From positions 992,001 to 1,056,000 of the forward strand of contig NC_091279.1 of the NCBI RefSeq assembly GCF_042100115.1: a stretch of 64,000 bases of DNA, in the 5' to 3' direction. A model generated the notes under the pieces. That model did no database searches. It was not told the DNA's origin and saw only the letters and a program-made list of their open reading frames with translations. Shown piece after piece: positions 12,657 through 23,983 of the stretch; within the stretch, counting starts at the first letter, position 1; the number at the start of each line of letters is the position of its first letter. A program made the position numbers and the translations under genes. The stretch comes from Alternaria dauci (taxonomy: Eukaryota; Ascomycota; Dothideomycetes; Pleosporales; Pleosporaceae).

Positions 12657-14594
12657 ATGACGCAAGCGTCCAGTATCGATATAGAAAGGTCACCACAATC
12701 AACAGAGATGGGGAAAGAGGAGGTGGAGATGACACAGAAGGGGCAATGCGGGACAGGAGATGAGACGCAAGTTGGAGCAGCATGGAACGGGAAGCGAAGT
12801 AGGTTCAGAATGATCGCTATCGTTACCGCGCTCTTTGTACGTTTGAGCCTATCTTTCTCATCGTACCATCTTGGTGGACAATACCCAGAATCTCCATGTT
12901 ATCTTTGTTGCTAATTCACTCCATCCAGCTCTCGCTCTTCGTCTCCGCCCTTGATGCAACAATCGTCGCCACAGCCCTGCCGACCATATCCCGCGACCTC
13001 AATAGTGCTGCCGGTTACACCTGGATCGGAGGCGCATATCTTCTTGCCAACGCCGCGTCCGGCCCTATTTGGGCCAAGTTATCTGACATCTGGGGCCGAA
13101 AACCAATCATGTTGGCAGCCCTTGCTATTTTCTTTGCTAGCTCAGCTGTTTGTGCAACGGCGAAGACGATGCAGGAATTGATCATTGGGCGAGCTTTCCA
13201 GGGGACGGCCGGTGGCGGACTCATTCTCTTAGTACATGTTTGTATTAGCGATCTGTTCAGTTTGAGGCAGAGGAGTTTGTTGATGGTGAGTGGCTTGTGA
13301 CGTCATGTTGTGATGGTGGAATCTGGCTAACATTTTGTGCGTAGGGGTTCACGGAGGGCATCTGGGCATTAGCTGGTGGAATCGGACCGGTTCTGGGAGG
13401 TATTTTCGCTAGTCTGGTAACATGGAGATGGTGCTGTAAGTGGAATCCTCATCATATCGAGCTTCGTGCATCTACGCTGACATCTAATCTTTATGATACA
13501 CAGTCTACATCAATTTACCCATCAGTGGATTCGCCGCTTTACTCATCCTTCTCTTCCTGGACATCAAGCACGAACACACCTCTTTCTTCGATGGCATCAA
13601 AGCTATAGATTGGTTCGGAATCTTCACCTTCCTCGGATTCACGCTCATGATTCTATTGGGTCTGGATTTTGGTGGCGTCCTGTTTCCATGGAACTCTGCC
13701 AAAGTCATTGCACTACTCGTAGTGGGTGGAGCTATGATCTTTGCATTCATCTACAGCGAGGCCAAAGTGGCAAAGTATCCGTTGATTCCTATGACGTTGT
13801 TCCGTCGAAGAACAAACGTCGCCGCTTTCCTCGTTGTCTTCTTTCACGGTTTCGTGTTTATCGCAGGAGAGTACTATCTGCCGCTGTTTTTCCAGGCCGT
13901 CCTCGAAGCTTCACCCTTACGATCTGGACTGCTTCTCCTCCCTTTTATCGTCACGGGTGCAATCGCGGGAGTCTTCTGTGGCCTCATCATGCACAAGACG
14001 GGTCGTTTTCGCGAGATAATATGGGTCGGTACCATGCTCCTCACAGTTGGTTTTGGCCTCTTCATCTCCTTCGATGCCTACACTTCAACAGCTAAAGCAG
14101 TCGGCCTGGTTATAGTGGGTGGCTTGGGATCCGGTATCCTGTTCGAAGCGCCCATGATTGCTATCCAGAGTCAGGTGAAACAGCACGATGTTGCAAGTGC
14201 TACTGCGACTCTGTCGTTCATCCGCAATATTGGTGTCTCAATATCGACCATAATTGGTGGCACCATTTTCCAAAACTCGATGAACAACCGCGCTTCGTTC
14301 CTTCGAGACGCCGGGTTGCCGCAGAATCTCTTGAGCCAGCTTGATGGCGATAGCGCAATGGCCAATGTCATGCTTCCTGCTACCTTTGAAAATTCAGCAT
14401 GGGAGCTTGCTGCGAAGCATGCCTTCGCGTATGCGATGCGCAACATGTGGATCACCTATACGGTGTTCGCTTTCTTGAGTTTCGGGGCGAGTTTGTTTAT
14501 TAAGGCGGCAGTATTGGGGACAGATCATGTGGAGACTGTTACCGGACTGAAGAAAGACAAGGTCTCGACAAGAGTCGAGACGGATAGTCTTTAA
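12657..14594 (+). CDS. MFS multidrug-type transporter (DHA2, 14-TMS family)
   Basis: Four exons: 12657-12836, 12929-13285, 13345-13435 and 13504-14594, giving 572 aa. A charged cytoplasmic N-terminus of about 50 residues precedes the membrane region. The D1-type motif LDATIVATALPTI is at about 68-80, motif A (LSDIWGRKP) at 111-119 and motif C (GGIGPVLGG) at 190-198. The last is the antiporter signature. Hydrophobic segments continue almost to the C-terminus, consistent with the 14-helix DHA2 drug:proton antiporters of fungi that export toxins, drugs or secondary metabolites. The ATG follows an AT-rich leader. No biosynthetic backbone gene lies next to it, so its substrate cannot be inferred. 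The 92-nt first intron and the other short introns all restore frame and family motifs. Confidence 0.92.
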
Positions 14595-15379
14595 GATACA
14601 AAGTGAGAGTGGTGTCGTCTGTGCATATCATAAAGAGTTGTTTAGAAGATGAATGGAAGAATACTGACCGGGATCGAGACATTGTGGTGTTACAAATCAG
14701 ATAAGGATATCTCATAAAACACCGAGGCAATGATTTAGATCGCTTAGATCAAGCTCTGCTATGTTGTAAGCATACAGCGGTCTAGAGCACAGGCAATTCG
14801 CAACACTTCACTCGCAAAAACAGCTCCTATTGGTCTATACTGATGCCTGCGCTACAGCAATCAGAGGATTCTGAAACTACGGCCCAAGTAAAATGCTTTC
14901 TGGCTCTCCTGCGTTTAGAGGATTAAAGAAACATGTTGTAGGACGTGGATCTAGGTAGCTGGGGCAGCTTGATGTATCAGATGAGTTATATGATTAGCCC
15001 CGCATCTTGGGCTGGGTTATCCAAGGATTTAACAACCTGTTTCCCTTTCACCCCGTATGCCTTCTGCTAAGTAATTCTACAAGTACTCGTGCTAAAACAC
15101 AAGCAATAGTCAACGACTTTTAATACATCTTGAGGATACAGAGCCATGCCCAATTACGAAGTGGCTTGACTGAAAAAGCTGAATCTTGTTCATACACAAT
15201 AGTACTTTTCAGCTAATTAAAGCACTCAATTTCTGTACATAAATTAGTTTTCCTCTCAAACGTCCAACATTAGATTAGCTCACAAACTATCATACATCCA
15301 CTAAACTGGTCCCAAAACCGACACAGACGACAACAGTCAAACGAAAAAATCGTCAACTATACGATTCACCTCCACAACA
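14595..15379. other. AT-richer intergenic region
   Basis: No gene seen. Base composition is visibly more AT-rich than the neighbouring coding DNA, particularly about 15,080-15,330 just upstream of the zinc-ribbon gene. No terminal repeats recognised. Confidence 0.5.
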
Positions 15380-16033
15380 ATGCCATTACACGTCATTAAG
15401 ATTATCCGATTACTTCTTGGCACTTCGAACAAGCCCAAGTCTGCTGCTCGACTGGAGAAGTACTTGAGCAAAGCACGCCGTGCTGAAGGAACCCCGGATG
15501 AGAGTCTGTGGTATGACCAAGAAACCCCAAACATCACACGCCAAAACCACGGTGCCAATATTGGGGACGGAACGTTCTTGTGCAAATGCGGCACCGAGAA
15601 CACTTTGATTCACTTCTGCGGAGCTCACCCCTTCAAGTATCTAACATGTCGAGCATGCGGTTGTGTCTTTTCGAAAAGGTTTGCATGCTCCGATATCCTC
15701 CAGGCTGGCGTCAAAAGTACATCACGGAATCTAAGTGGCGAACTGCGTATCGGTCAGCTATGTCCAGACTGTGGGTTAACGCATCGCGCAGTCAAGAAGA
15801 ACGCTAAAGTATCATTCGATATGATATGTGTTTGCGGCAGCGTGGCGGATGAGTCCTGGGTTCACTTCTCCATAGGATCCCCTATGGACTACTGGTGCAA
15901 CCCTGTCACTCTCCCTCAGGAGTTGAAAACCAAGCACACGATGGAACTTATCGAGAAGCACAACCGTGCCCAACAGAGAGAGCGTCAAGGAGCCAGAGCG
16001 CATAGAAACGAGCTCTTGTCGTCGATTGATTGA
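15380..16033 (+). CDS. Orphan protein with two zinc-ribbon-like units
   Basis: Single-exon ORF of 217 aa starting in a good fungal context (caacaATGCC). It has two Cys-pair units. Unit one is C68-x-C70 followed by C90-x2-C93 (also C80, C95). Unit two is C128-x2-C131 followed by C150-x-C152 (also C173). This arrangement looks like two small zinc ribbons with mirrored pair order. I recall comparable Dothideomycete proteins annotated only as probable double zinc ribbon proteins, with no known function. The N-terminus is basic and partly helical; the C-terminus (about 180-212) is a charged helix. There is no signal peptide or membrane segment, so a cytosolic or nuclear location is inferred. It stands alone between long non-coding stretches. 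Confidence 0.72.
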   Translation: MPLHVIKIIRLLLGTSNKPKSAARLEKYLSKARRAEGTPDESLWYDQETPNITRQNHGANIGDGTFLCKCGTENTLIHFCGAHPFKYLTCRACGCVFSKRFACSDILQAGVKSTSRNLSGELRIGQLCPDCGLTHRAVKKNAKVSFDMICVCGSVADESWVHFSIGSPMDYWCNPVTLPQELKTKHTMELIEKHNRAQQRERQGARAHRNELLSSID

Positions 16034-18660
16034 GTTACAGACGCGGATAGCGGAAAGTAATTTGGCGGTGACATGTAACGAGTCCCAATGCATTCGTACC
16101 CTGTCCAAGGTTAGGTATGATGTCTGGTTGTTAGTGTATGAACATCCACATATATCATGGCGATGATGAATTGAGCGAACACACTCAGCACATATCTAGA
16201 AAACTTTGGGTAAGACGTGTTACAGAAGGGCGGGTAGGAGACTGGGGAAGCAGCTGTGCCTGAATTGCCAAAGTCATAGGTAAGTTTTATTCTTCTTCTT
16301 TCTCTCGAAATCATTATCAACCATTCTCAAATAAACTCTAGTTCTTAAACGTATCGGAAAGAAGACAGTGTAAGTTGTTCCTGCACTTGACGATTGTCCG
16401 TGTTTACAGCAGTAATGCTGACGTCATGCCACCACCGAATAACCTTTCGGCGGAAACATCACGCTTGAGTTCCAAAACCCCCCGAAGTTCATATTTTATC
16501 TGTCCCATATGTAGGTCCGACGCTTGCCCCATTAGTCCTGTCCACTAACATCTTTCATCAGTGACACAGAGTGTTCTCTTTCCACGCGTTCATCGCGAAA
16601 ACACCGTTTAGCTAGTTGGCACCATGCGCTGTAGTTGTGATGGCGCATCACCTGGCGTCAAGCTTCGGACTCGCCGTTGCCGACCTAATTCATTTCACCG
16701 CTCCTTCTCCACCGTGGTCACGGTTCGTAATTTTCCCATTCCCTGAACCAAGGCCGTGGGAGGAATGATGTACAATGACGTGCCGGCAAGGCTGATAAGG
16801 TCGGCATGCCCGACCCCGCATCAATAGCACGGCCCCAATTCATGGTTTTAGGTAAGTTGAATGAATCATATCGCCTTCGCTCTGTGGATAGTGTTCAGAA
16901 TGAACACAGCGCAGCTACTCTATAAGGTCTAACCCCCTACGTGACGCGAACTTGGAACCTGTCTCCTTCTTACCCATAGTGATGTAAGACAGGGACAGTG
17001 TTGGGTGACACTCAATTCCAAGCTCGTTAGATCGCAGCACATGAAATCTGGTAGGCAGTGATATCTGATCCGACGTTGCTGATCAGATCAGATATGCCTC
17101 AACCTAAGATATACGGGTGACTACCGAGTCGGTCCTTGTGACAGGCGCGATCATTGTGGCACGAGTTTGGTTCATGCCGCATGCAGCCAAGTCTCACGGC
17201 TTGTCTATTACCCTGGTAGACCATTGCCTGAATTGTGCAACACGTCTGAGTAGTCATTGGTAGAACAACTTCTGGCATACCGCAGCATCAAAGAAAAGTC
17301 CAAGTAAGACACTTGGTATATTACGAACTAGGTTTGTCCCGCCCGCAGTATCTAGTGGTCAGAAGGCTTGCTTCCGGTGAGCGCGAACGTCGACTAAGAA
17401 GTTTATGGCTACGTCGCCTGGAAAGCAACAGCATTCATGAGTCGAACTTGGGTAACGATTGGGTATTATTGCAGCTCAGCGATATCATTCTATGGATGAA
17501 CCTTTACCTCAGTACTTCGAATATGCGCCAATAGCGAGGTTGTGTGCTCTCTTTGTTGGTTTGGGTGTTGCGATATCACGAGCTAGGCACAAGTCCATGC
17601 TAATGCGCTCACTGCAGTCTTTGCTCTGCTGCTACTGACCCATGAAGATCTTGACATGTGCACATTTCTCTGCCAGTAGTGTTTGACCATGTCTTGCTAT
17701 GACGCATGTGCTTTCCGCTTATGCAGCCACCACCCACGCCAATGGACTGGGACGGCAGGATGCGCGAACTGTACCACCATCATGCTTACTCTATGCACAC
17801 CATGATAAGAATACATCGAAAATATTTCCAAGTGTCCGTAGCTGACGCGCAAACTCGACAGTAAAAGCTACCAAGGTTTCATCGAACTTTGCCGGTAGTG
17901 CACACGTTTTTGGATTGACGTGGGCTCAAGGATCCAAACATGATACCCTCACCCGATGGTTTTGCAAAGGCATAGGTACAACATTGTATTACTAGCGGCG
18001 GATAGGATGTTTGCATCCTGATCCTATCCATCTACGTCGCAGACCATATAAACCCTGACATGAGCTGACCACGACCCTAATAGGTGGCAGCGAGCCGAAG
18101 TAGATGGCTCACACCAGTGACGCTTCAGCATGCTCGGATCCAAGGAACGAACGGGCACTAGCGCCTTCCAAGGTTGTTGCAGGGCTACCGTTCGTCACAT
18201 ACGGCAAGGCCGTACGCAAAGAAAGACGTTTTGGGGGATAGACTCATTCATGAACCCTGACCTGAAATCTATTTTGCGGCCACTCCGGATTCTCTAGTTC
18301 CATGAAATGTTTGTTGTTGTCGTTCCTGTAGGTAGGAACTTGACCTGCATGAGTAAATGTCGGAAGCACCGTTAGCGATTCATCCACCGAACAAAATCAT
18401 GTGCGAGCCGCCAGCACATGGTATAGCCGCTTATTCAGTCTTATATATACCCGTGGATGGTCAGTATTGTCGATATTTCTCCAAATACTCTGGAGTATTG
18501 GCAACTCTCATGAGTAATATCATATCAGCTGTGGGACACCTACCCCGGTCCATCATCTTGTCGCTTTGCCTGACACGCTTACCACCATTCCTTTATCTTA
18601 CTCTCAAATCTTGTACTTGCAGGTCTCACACCGTACATCATCTCACCACATGCGGATAGA
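16034..18660. other. 2.6-kb gene-empty stretch
   Basis: Read on both strands; all ORFs are short and unsupported. It contains a perfect 9-bp inverted repeat (GGATAGGAT 18000-18008, ATCCTATCC 18021-18029) with a 12-nt loop. No transposon ends, tRNA or recognisable gene relic seen. Confidence 0.5.
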
Positions 18661-19394
18661 ATGGCGTCTAGCAATGGGGACTCGGATATCCGCCCAGACC
18701 GCATCCAAGCCCGCGAGGACCAATTTCGTCGCGATATTCGAGCCAGGAGACAATCGCCAGTCGCAAAGAAATCTGTTGATCTGACAGAGCTGGATTATGT
18801 GGGTGCTCATCTTAACCTCTCAAAGCATGAGCCTTGGCCTAGCAGGCTCGAGCTTAGCGATAGCGAAGCCTCGTATAGCGGTCCTGTTCCCACATCGATA
18901 CTCCTAGAAATCCACTCTCAAGCACGATCCGGTCCAGGTAGTAGTGATACGGGGGGGTCTTCCATGTTCCGTGCATGTACTCTGACAGGATGTGGCTCGT
19001 ATCTTCCGTCACACGAGTATAAGGAGTTTCAGCGCCAAAGATTAGTCAACAGTAAGGTTACTCATAGTGGATTGGGATCAACGGATCTTCGCCCAAATTT
19101 GTCCTACGACATGCTGACAGAGCGATAGGCCCACGCAGACTATCTATATCAACACCTGTTGAGCCCGAAACACAGGAAGAACATGACCCAAGCCACCGTC
19201 CAGAACCCCACGTGTCGTATCCTGTGAGCTATACACCATCGCATTGCTCTCGAGCCTTGACGGACAGAGAGGATCGTAGCGCGAAGGATACGGAAGCGGT
19301 CTCCCCCGGACCTTGGTCGCAGCTTAATCAGACTGTTGGTAAGAAGGGAGGTGTGGCTAAGCTTGTGCCGTACACAAATTCCTGCACCTTGTAA
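18661..19394 (+). CDS. Uncharacterised hydrophilic protein (spliced orphan)
   Basis: Proposed two-exon gene: 18661-19051 and 19129-19394. The 77-nt intron has a GTAAGG donor, a CTGAC branch-like site and a TAG acceptor, and joins two open frames of 391 and 266 nt to give 218 aa. Without splicing the frame stops at 19126-19128, exactly at the acceptor. The protein is hydrophilic and Ser/Pro/Arg-rich with no membrane segment, signal peptide or domain I recognise. The start sits directly after tagaATGG. It could be a real lineage-specific gene or a chance pair of ORFs; the clean splice and uninterrupted second frame favour the gene moderately. Confidence 0.5.
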
Positions 19395-20767
19395 AGGGCT
19401 ACAATAATCTCGGTATTCACGAGGTGTTCATGCGATCACCAAAGAGCTTGTTGTGTTGAGAAGAAAGCCTTGTCTTCGTACGTCGACCCGTTATACTGTA
19501 AGATGATTGCACCTTTTCTCAGTCGTTCCGGTGGCAATGGATCGTGGGAGCATCTTCCCATTGTCGTGAATACTTTTTCCCTTGCCGCTATTGCCGTCAA
19601 GGCGCATCGCTTACACTCAGATTCGAGCAAATGACAACTGCATATCTTCCATCTCTTCCTTTGCATCTTGGTCAATCAGCTCGCGTTTCCAAACACACTA
19701 CATCAGGGCGACCGTACATCTGTGAGAAGAGAGAGAAAATCGGCCTAACGCACAATGCTGCGCTCAGGCTTCATGCTAAATTGTGTCAAGGAGCTTCCCG
19801 ATTGAACAGTGCTGCTGATCATCAAGAAGCAGGCCAGGGTATCACATAAGCAAAGCAGAAATCGCTTTTCACAGGCATGCAATCGTGTGGCAAGCCACAA
19901 CGATCCTCATCTGAGAACCCTTCGAGCGCCTTGGGGCTAACGACTGTACTCGAGGTGGGAACGGATCTCACTCTATCCGAGCGGGGAACGCGATGAGCTG
20001 GTGGGGAACGTACTGTATACGGATTTTGCTGCAGCACACCTCCTAGATCTACAAAAAACAAAAGTGGATCCAGAAAGCAAGATTAAAGAGGTGGAAGGAA
20101 TGCGATCAACACAGTAGTGGTGCGACGGCAGCGGCAGCGGCGGGACCCGTACAAGCTGCCGAAGGGCAAAATTGTGGGGCTGCGAACCACCGAGGCACAG
20201 CTGCAGTCAGAAAAAAAGAGAACAGACGTCTCCTTCCAGAGGCAGGGGCCTCAGAGACACTAGTTGGTCGTTCAACTTCTCTCTGTTGAAAAGGTGGTGT
20301 GGGGAAACACCCTCACCAGGGAACCTCTCCGCGCAGTCCACCTGCATGCAGAAGAAATATTTACGCACAATGTGTATTAAACCTTTCTTATTCTGTCAAG
20401 GCATTCATCGTCTTTCGGTGTCGCTATCTTCAAATCTCCATGGGTGGAGAAAATACTGACGATCTTTGTCGTTGGGCGCGCACATTGCTGTTGTAAAAAC
20501 CATCTTGACAGATGCAGGATGCATTGTCATCGCTAACGTCAAGCAAAGTTTGATACAACGTTGATCCACGGTGAAGCTAGCAGTATGTGGCTTTGTTGCA
20601 GGCTTTTGAATTTTTTGTGAATAGCTGAATTCATCTTCGTGCGGTTTTATTGCTAGCTTTGTACCAACGATGAAGAACTCGATGGGTAACACGCGTCATG
20701 TTTATTGTTCCTCCAAGCAAAGGTGTAAAACCAGCATTGATAATTTGCGCTATACAGCCTACTACGA
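19395..20767. other. Intergenic region with no supported gene
   Basis: Only short ORFs in all frames. It lies between the 3' end of the spliced orphan and the 3' end of the rhodopsin-domain gene, so it should contain both 3' UTRs. Confidence 0.5.
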
Positions 20768-22018
20768 TTACACGTAATCGTCCCTCGAAGTGACTGTAGT
20801 AGTGATCATGATATCGTTGGAATCTTTTGTCCTTGGCTCACCATTCCATGCATTGTTGGCGTGACTCTCCCTAAGTATTGTTTCCTCGCTCGCTGTATCA
20901 CTACCCATGCGAACTGTTGTCTGTAACACGCTCTCTCCAGGGCCCATGTATATCTTCTCCGACCTTTTGCTTCCGTCCATACCACGACTACTCCTGGACT
21001 TGGAGTAGTCCTTGAGCGGATATGAATGTTGATCTGAAGAGTCGCCGCGGGAACCGTATCTGATGCGGACGTATAACGGACGGAGGACAGGTACACAGGC
21101 GCAAACGATTGTGAGAAATACCTCAGTGGAGGACCATAGAAGCATGCTTGCGGTGTCGTATACGTAGTTCTCAACGGATGACAAAGATTGTAGTTCGATA
21201 GTCCGGACGACGGAGCACGCGCCTGCAAAAACGCCAAGTGAAAGACCGGATGCGATTGCGATCTTGTCTTTGCGCTTCATGTTCAGTCCCATGATGATGT
21301 GCCAGGCTAGTCTGAATCAGTGGCTTCCTTGGAATCAATGCGCAGCAGGGTTACGTACGAAGTAGAGCAAGAACAAAGTCCATGGCTGCAGACCAAGCAC
21401 CCATAGTCAGGCCAACATCGGTGAAGTTGAGCCAGCAATAGCCACCCTTGATTGTTTGATCCCACAAGAATGCTGAAGGTACACACTGAGTGTATAACAT
21501 GGTTGTCGTAATGATGCAAAGTACTGTCGTGCTGGCTATACAGAACCAGAGGATCGCGATGTGCCATCTCTTGAGGACGATGCGCAAGAGGAAGAGCGCT
21601 ACTGAGCCTTTAGAAGCAGCTATTCCCATGATGCATATGCCTTGACCGATGGCTTCCCACATAATGGATTTAGAGTAGTTGAGGTCGAGACGAACGATGT
21701 CTGCTGTTTGCTTGCCAACACCATAGGTAATGCCAACCGATATACAGGCGACATAGCCAATAAAGGTAGCCTGAGAAAGTCAGTTATAGGAGCTTGCGAT
21801 GAATGTTGAATCAGTCATTCGTGAAGCGATGCTTTTGTCGCATGGAAGAAAGCTGCGTAACATACTAAATTGACCAACATCAACACGTCGTCCCATCCGA
21901 CGTTTCTTACGACGTACTGTCTTGTGTACATTCGCAATGCAACAAGGACAGTACCAAGGACCACCTGAGACCACATTACTCCGTTGAGTATACCCGCAAA
22001 GTCTGCTGGTTTGCCCAT
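20768..22018 (-). CDS. Rhodopsin-domain 7-TM integral membrane protein (PTH11-related superfamily)
   Basis: Three exons read on the minus strand: 22018-21866, 21770-21359 and 21306-20768, giving 367 aa. Introns are 95 nt (GTATGT..TCAG) and 52 nt (GTACGT..CTAG); the second join restores ALLPWHIIMGL, a hallmark string of this family. The conserved loop VGWDDVLML follows the first helix, and hydrophobic segments continue to about residue 250. The remaining tail is about 115 residues, hydrophilic and Ser/Arg-rich, and presumably cytoplasmic. This is the fungal rhodopsin domain shared with PTH11-type receptor-like proteins, but a CFEM domain is absent and the N-terminus before the first helix is short. 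The ligand and any G-protein coupling are unknown. The P450 gene lies about 2 kb away in the opposite orientation. Confidence 0.88.
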
Positions 22019-23983
22019 CTTGGCGGCTGGTCAAGCTGAGGTCGTAGTGAAGACCTTTGTTTCTTCGCTCTCTGCTTTATTACTTCCCGTAGTGAGGATA
22101 TCGCTGGAAGTGATGTCGCCTAATCGTAAGACAAGTACGAAGGAGCAGGAGATGTGCTACTGGGGAAAGGATGGGGTTTGAATGAACGGCGTATCCTTGG
22201 TATCGATCGCTTTATCTTCCAGATGAACAACTCGAGTGGCGGCAAGGAGTGTTAGTGAATTGACATACTTACAGCCTTGTTTGCGCCGACGAACTGCGAC
22301 ACCCATGCTGAAGAACAAACATACTTGCGTCAAGTCTGAGGATCGAGCAGACCAATGCACATCTCTCACACCTATGGAAAACTGAACGAGCCCAATCTCC
22401 CAAGCGAAAACGACCGGCTAGTGTTCAGGACCTGCATAGGCAATCAAATAAGGCATAGTGCCAAAGCTTTGCTGCCATCTTTGTCACTTGACATGCCCTG
22501 CAAAAAGGCACTGCGGGTGAAGACGCATTTAGACAAAGCCCTCGAAAAAGCATACCACTGTCACATTCGAAGCAGACATTGACGCTGGTGGGGTTGTTGT
22601 GGTTGCTTTACGGTGATCCCACTGCGTCTCTTATTTCCTTTGCTCTGCATACTAGTCGACCTGCATGCAGTGAATTCGTTGAAAGCAAAGTTACCTTCGA
22701 CACTGACAGGCTAACTGCTCCAGTCGTGTATGCCGCGCGGCGATGTCGTGGGTCCTATACAGCTTGCGGAGTGCGAAGGATTGGGCAGTTGCTTTTTCTT
22801 GCTCGAGTTGGACTTGACACGATCCGCAGTCGAATGAGCTTCGTCGTCGCTAGGTCCGGTTCGTCTGATTCGCTGACGGTCGACACCCTATCCGACAAAG
22901 CTGCCCTAGCTGGCACGTCAACGCGGAGCAGAGGCACGTTCCTTCACCGTTCGGCAACGACATGAGAACCAATAAATACGCGATTTCTGCAGGGTACGGC
23001 TGTCGGCTATCCCTTATCCCGTGGGCAGAGGCCTTATCTCGTAACATCCCTTCTCTGGCAACCTGTACGGTGCGTTAGCCTGGTCCATGGCGAAACCTTG
23101 GACAGTTCGTGCTACGTAGGTGGCTCCAAGATGGCATTGCCGGAATTCGTTCTTTCTTGAACAATGCCATGACATGCATGTCAGGTGGCACAAGAACGTT
23201 TTTGGCCTTTCCGTGACGGGCCGTTGCTCGCGCCACTAGTCGTTGGGGTCGAGTACTGGCTAAGCTCCCTTCGGCGAATTAGTCCCTACCTAGGTAGTGG
23301 CGTTTTGACATGCGAAGGATCAATTTCGGCATCGCGAGCGGAAAGGAACGAAGGAAGGTGATCCGTCAAGGTTGTTTTCCAGAACGATGGTACGCGCTCC
23401 AGTCCATGTTTCTCATGCAGGCACCATCAAGATCTCCACAGTGCGGTGTCATGTACATTTCGCGAAGCTACGATACCTACGTACACTCGAACCGCAAGTT
23501 TGAACAATCTCCGCTTTCCTTTCACCCCTCCATTTCGACCTGCATTTTTAGTTTCCGCTAGTACTATGATACTCCACAAATCCCGCTCCCACACCCTTAC
23601 TAGCACGCAAGTCCGCTTCCCCGATGCTCACCCTGTCTGCTGCGACCAATCATTGTGCATGTTATTGCGATAAAGGGGTGGCAGATAAAAGCAATTTGCT
23701 CCATAGAGCTATACAGGCGGCGCCCTGCCTTGCCCTGGTAAGTCTTGTTCGGTTTCAGTGCACCACGGCCGCCGAACCGAAGCTGCTGGGTTCTAGCTCC
23801 ACCTTCCATCCCACCAGATGCAGGCTTGAATATGCGGGTAGTTGGCAACAGTCCCCATAAAGTGGTCGGCCTGCATGGTAGGTCAAGACCTTGTCACTTA
23901 CGTTGCCTTGTTCGTTACCCCTTCCATCTATACCCTTCTTTTCTTTTCTGAATCACGTTGCATGCACGTAGCAAGGTGACACG
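22019..23983. other. 2-kb divergent intergenic region (7-TM gene / P450)
   Basis: Serves as upstream region for both flanking genes. ORFs up to 128 codons occur on the plus strand at 22579-22965, but they have no domain and unconvincing composition. A pyrimidine-rich stretch precedes the P450 start. Confidence 0.5.

Noticed and set aside
22579..22965. 128-codon ORF between the 7-TM gene and the P450
   Set aside because: No family, no splice partner, composition unlike neighbouring real genes.
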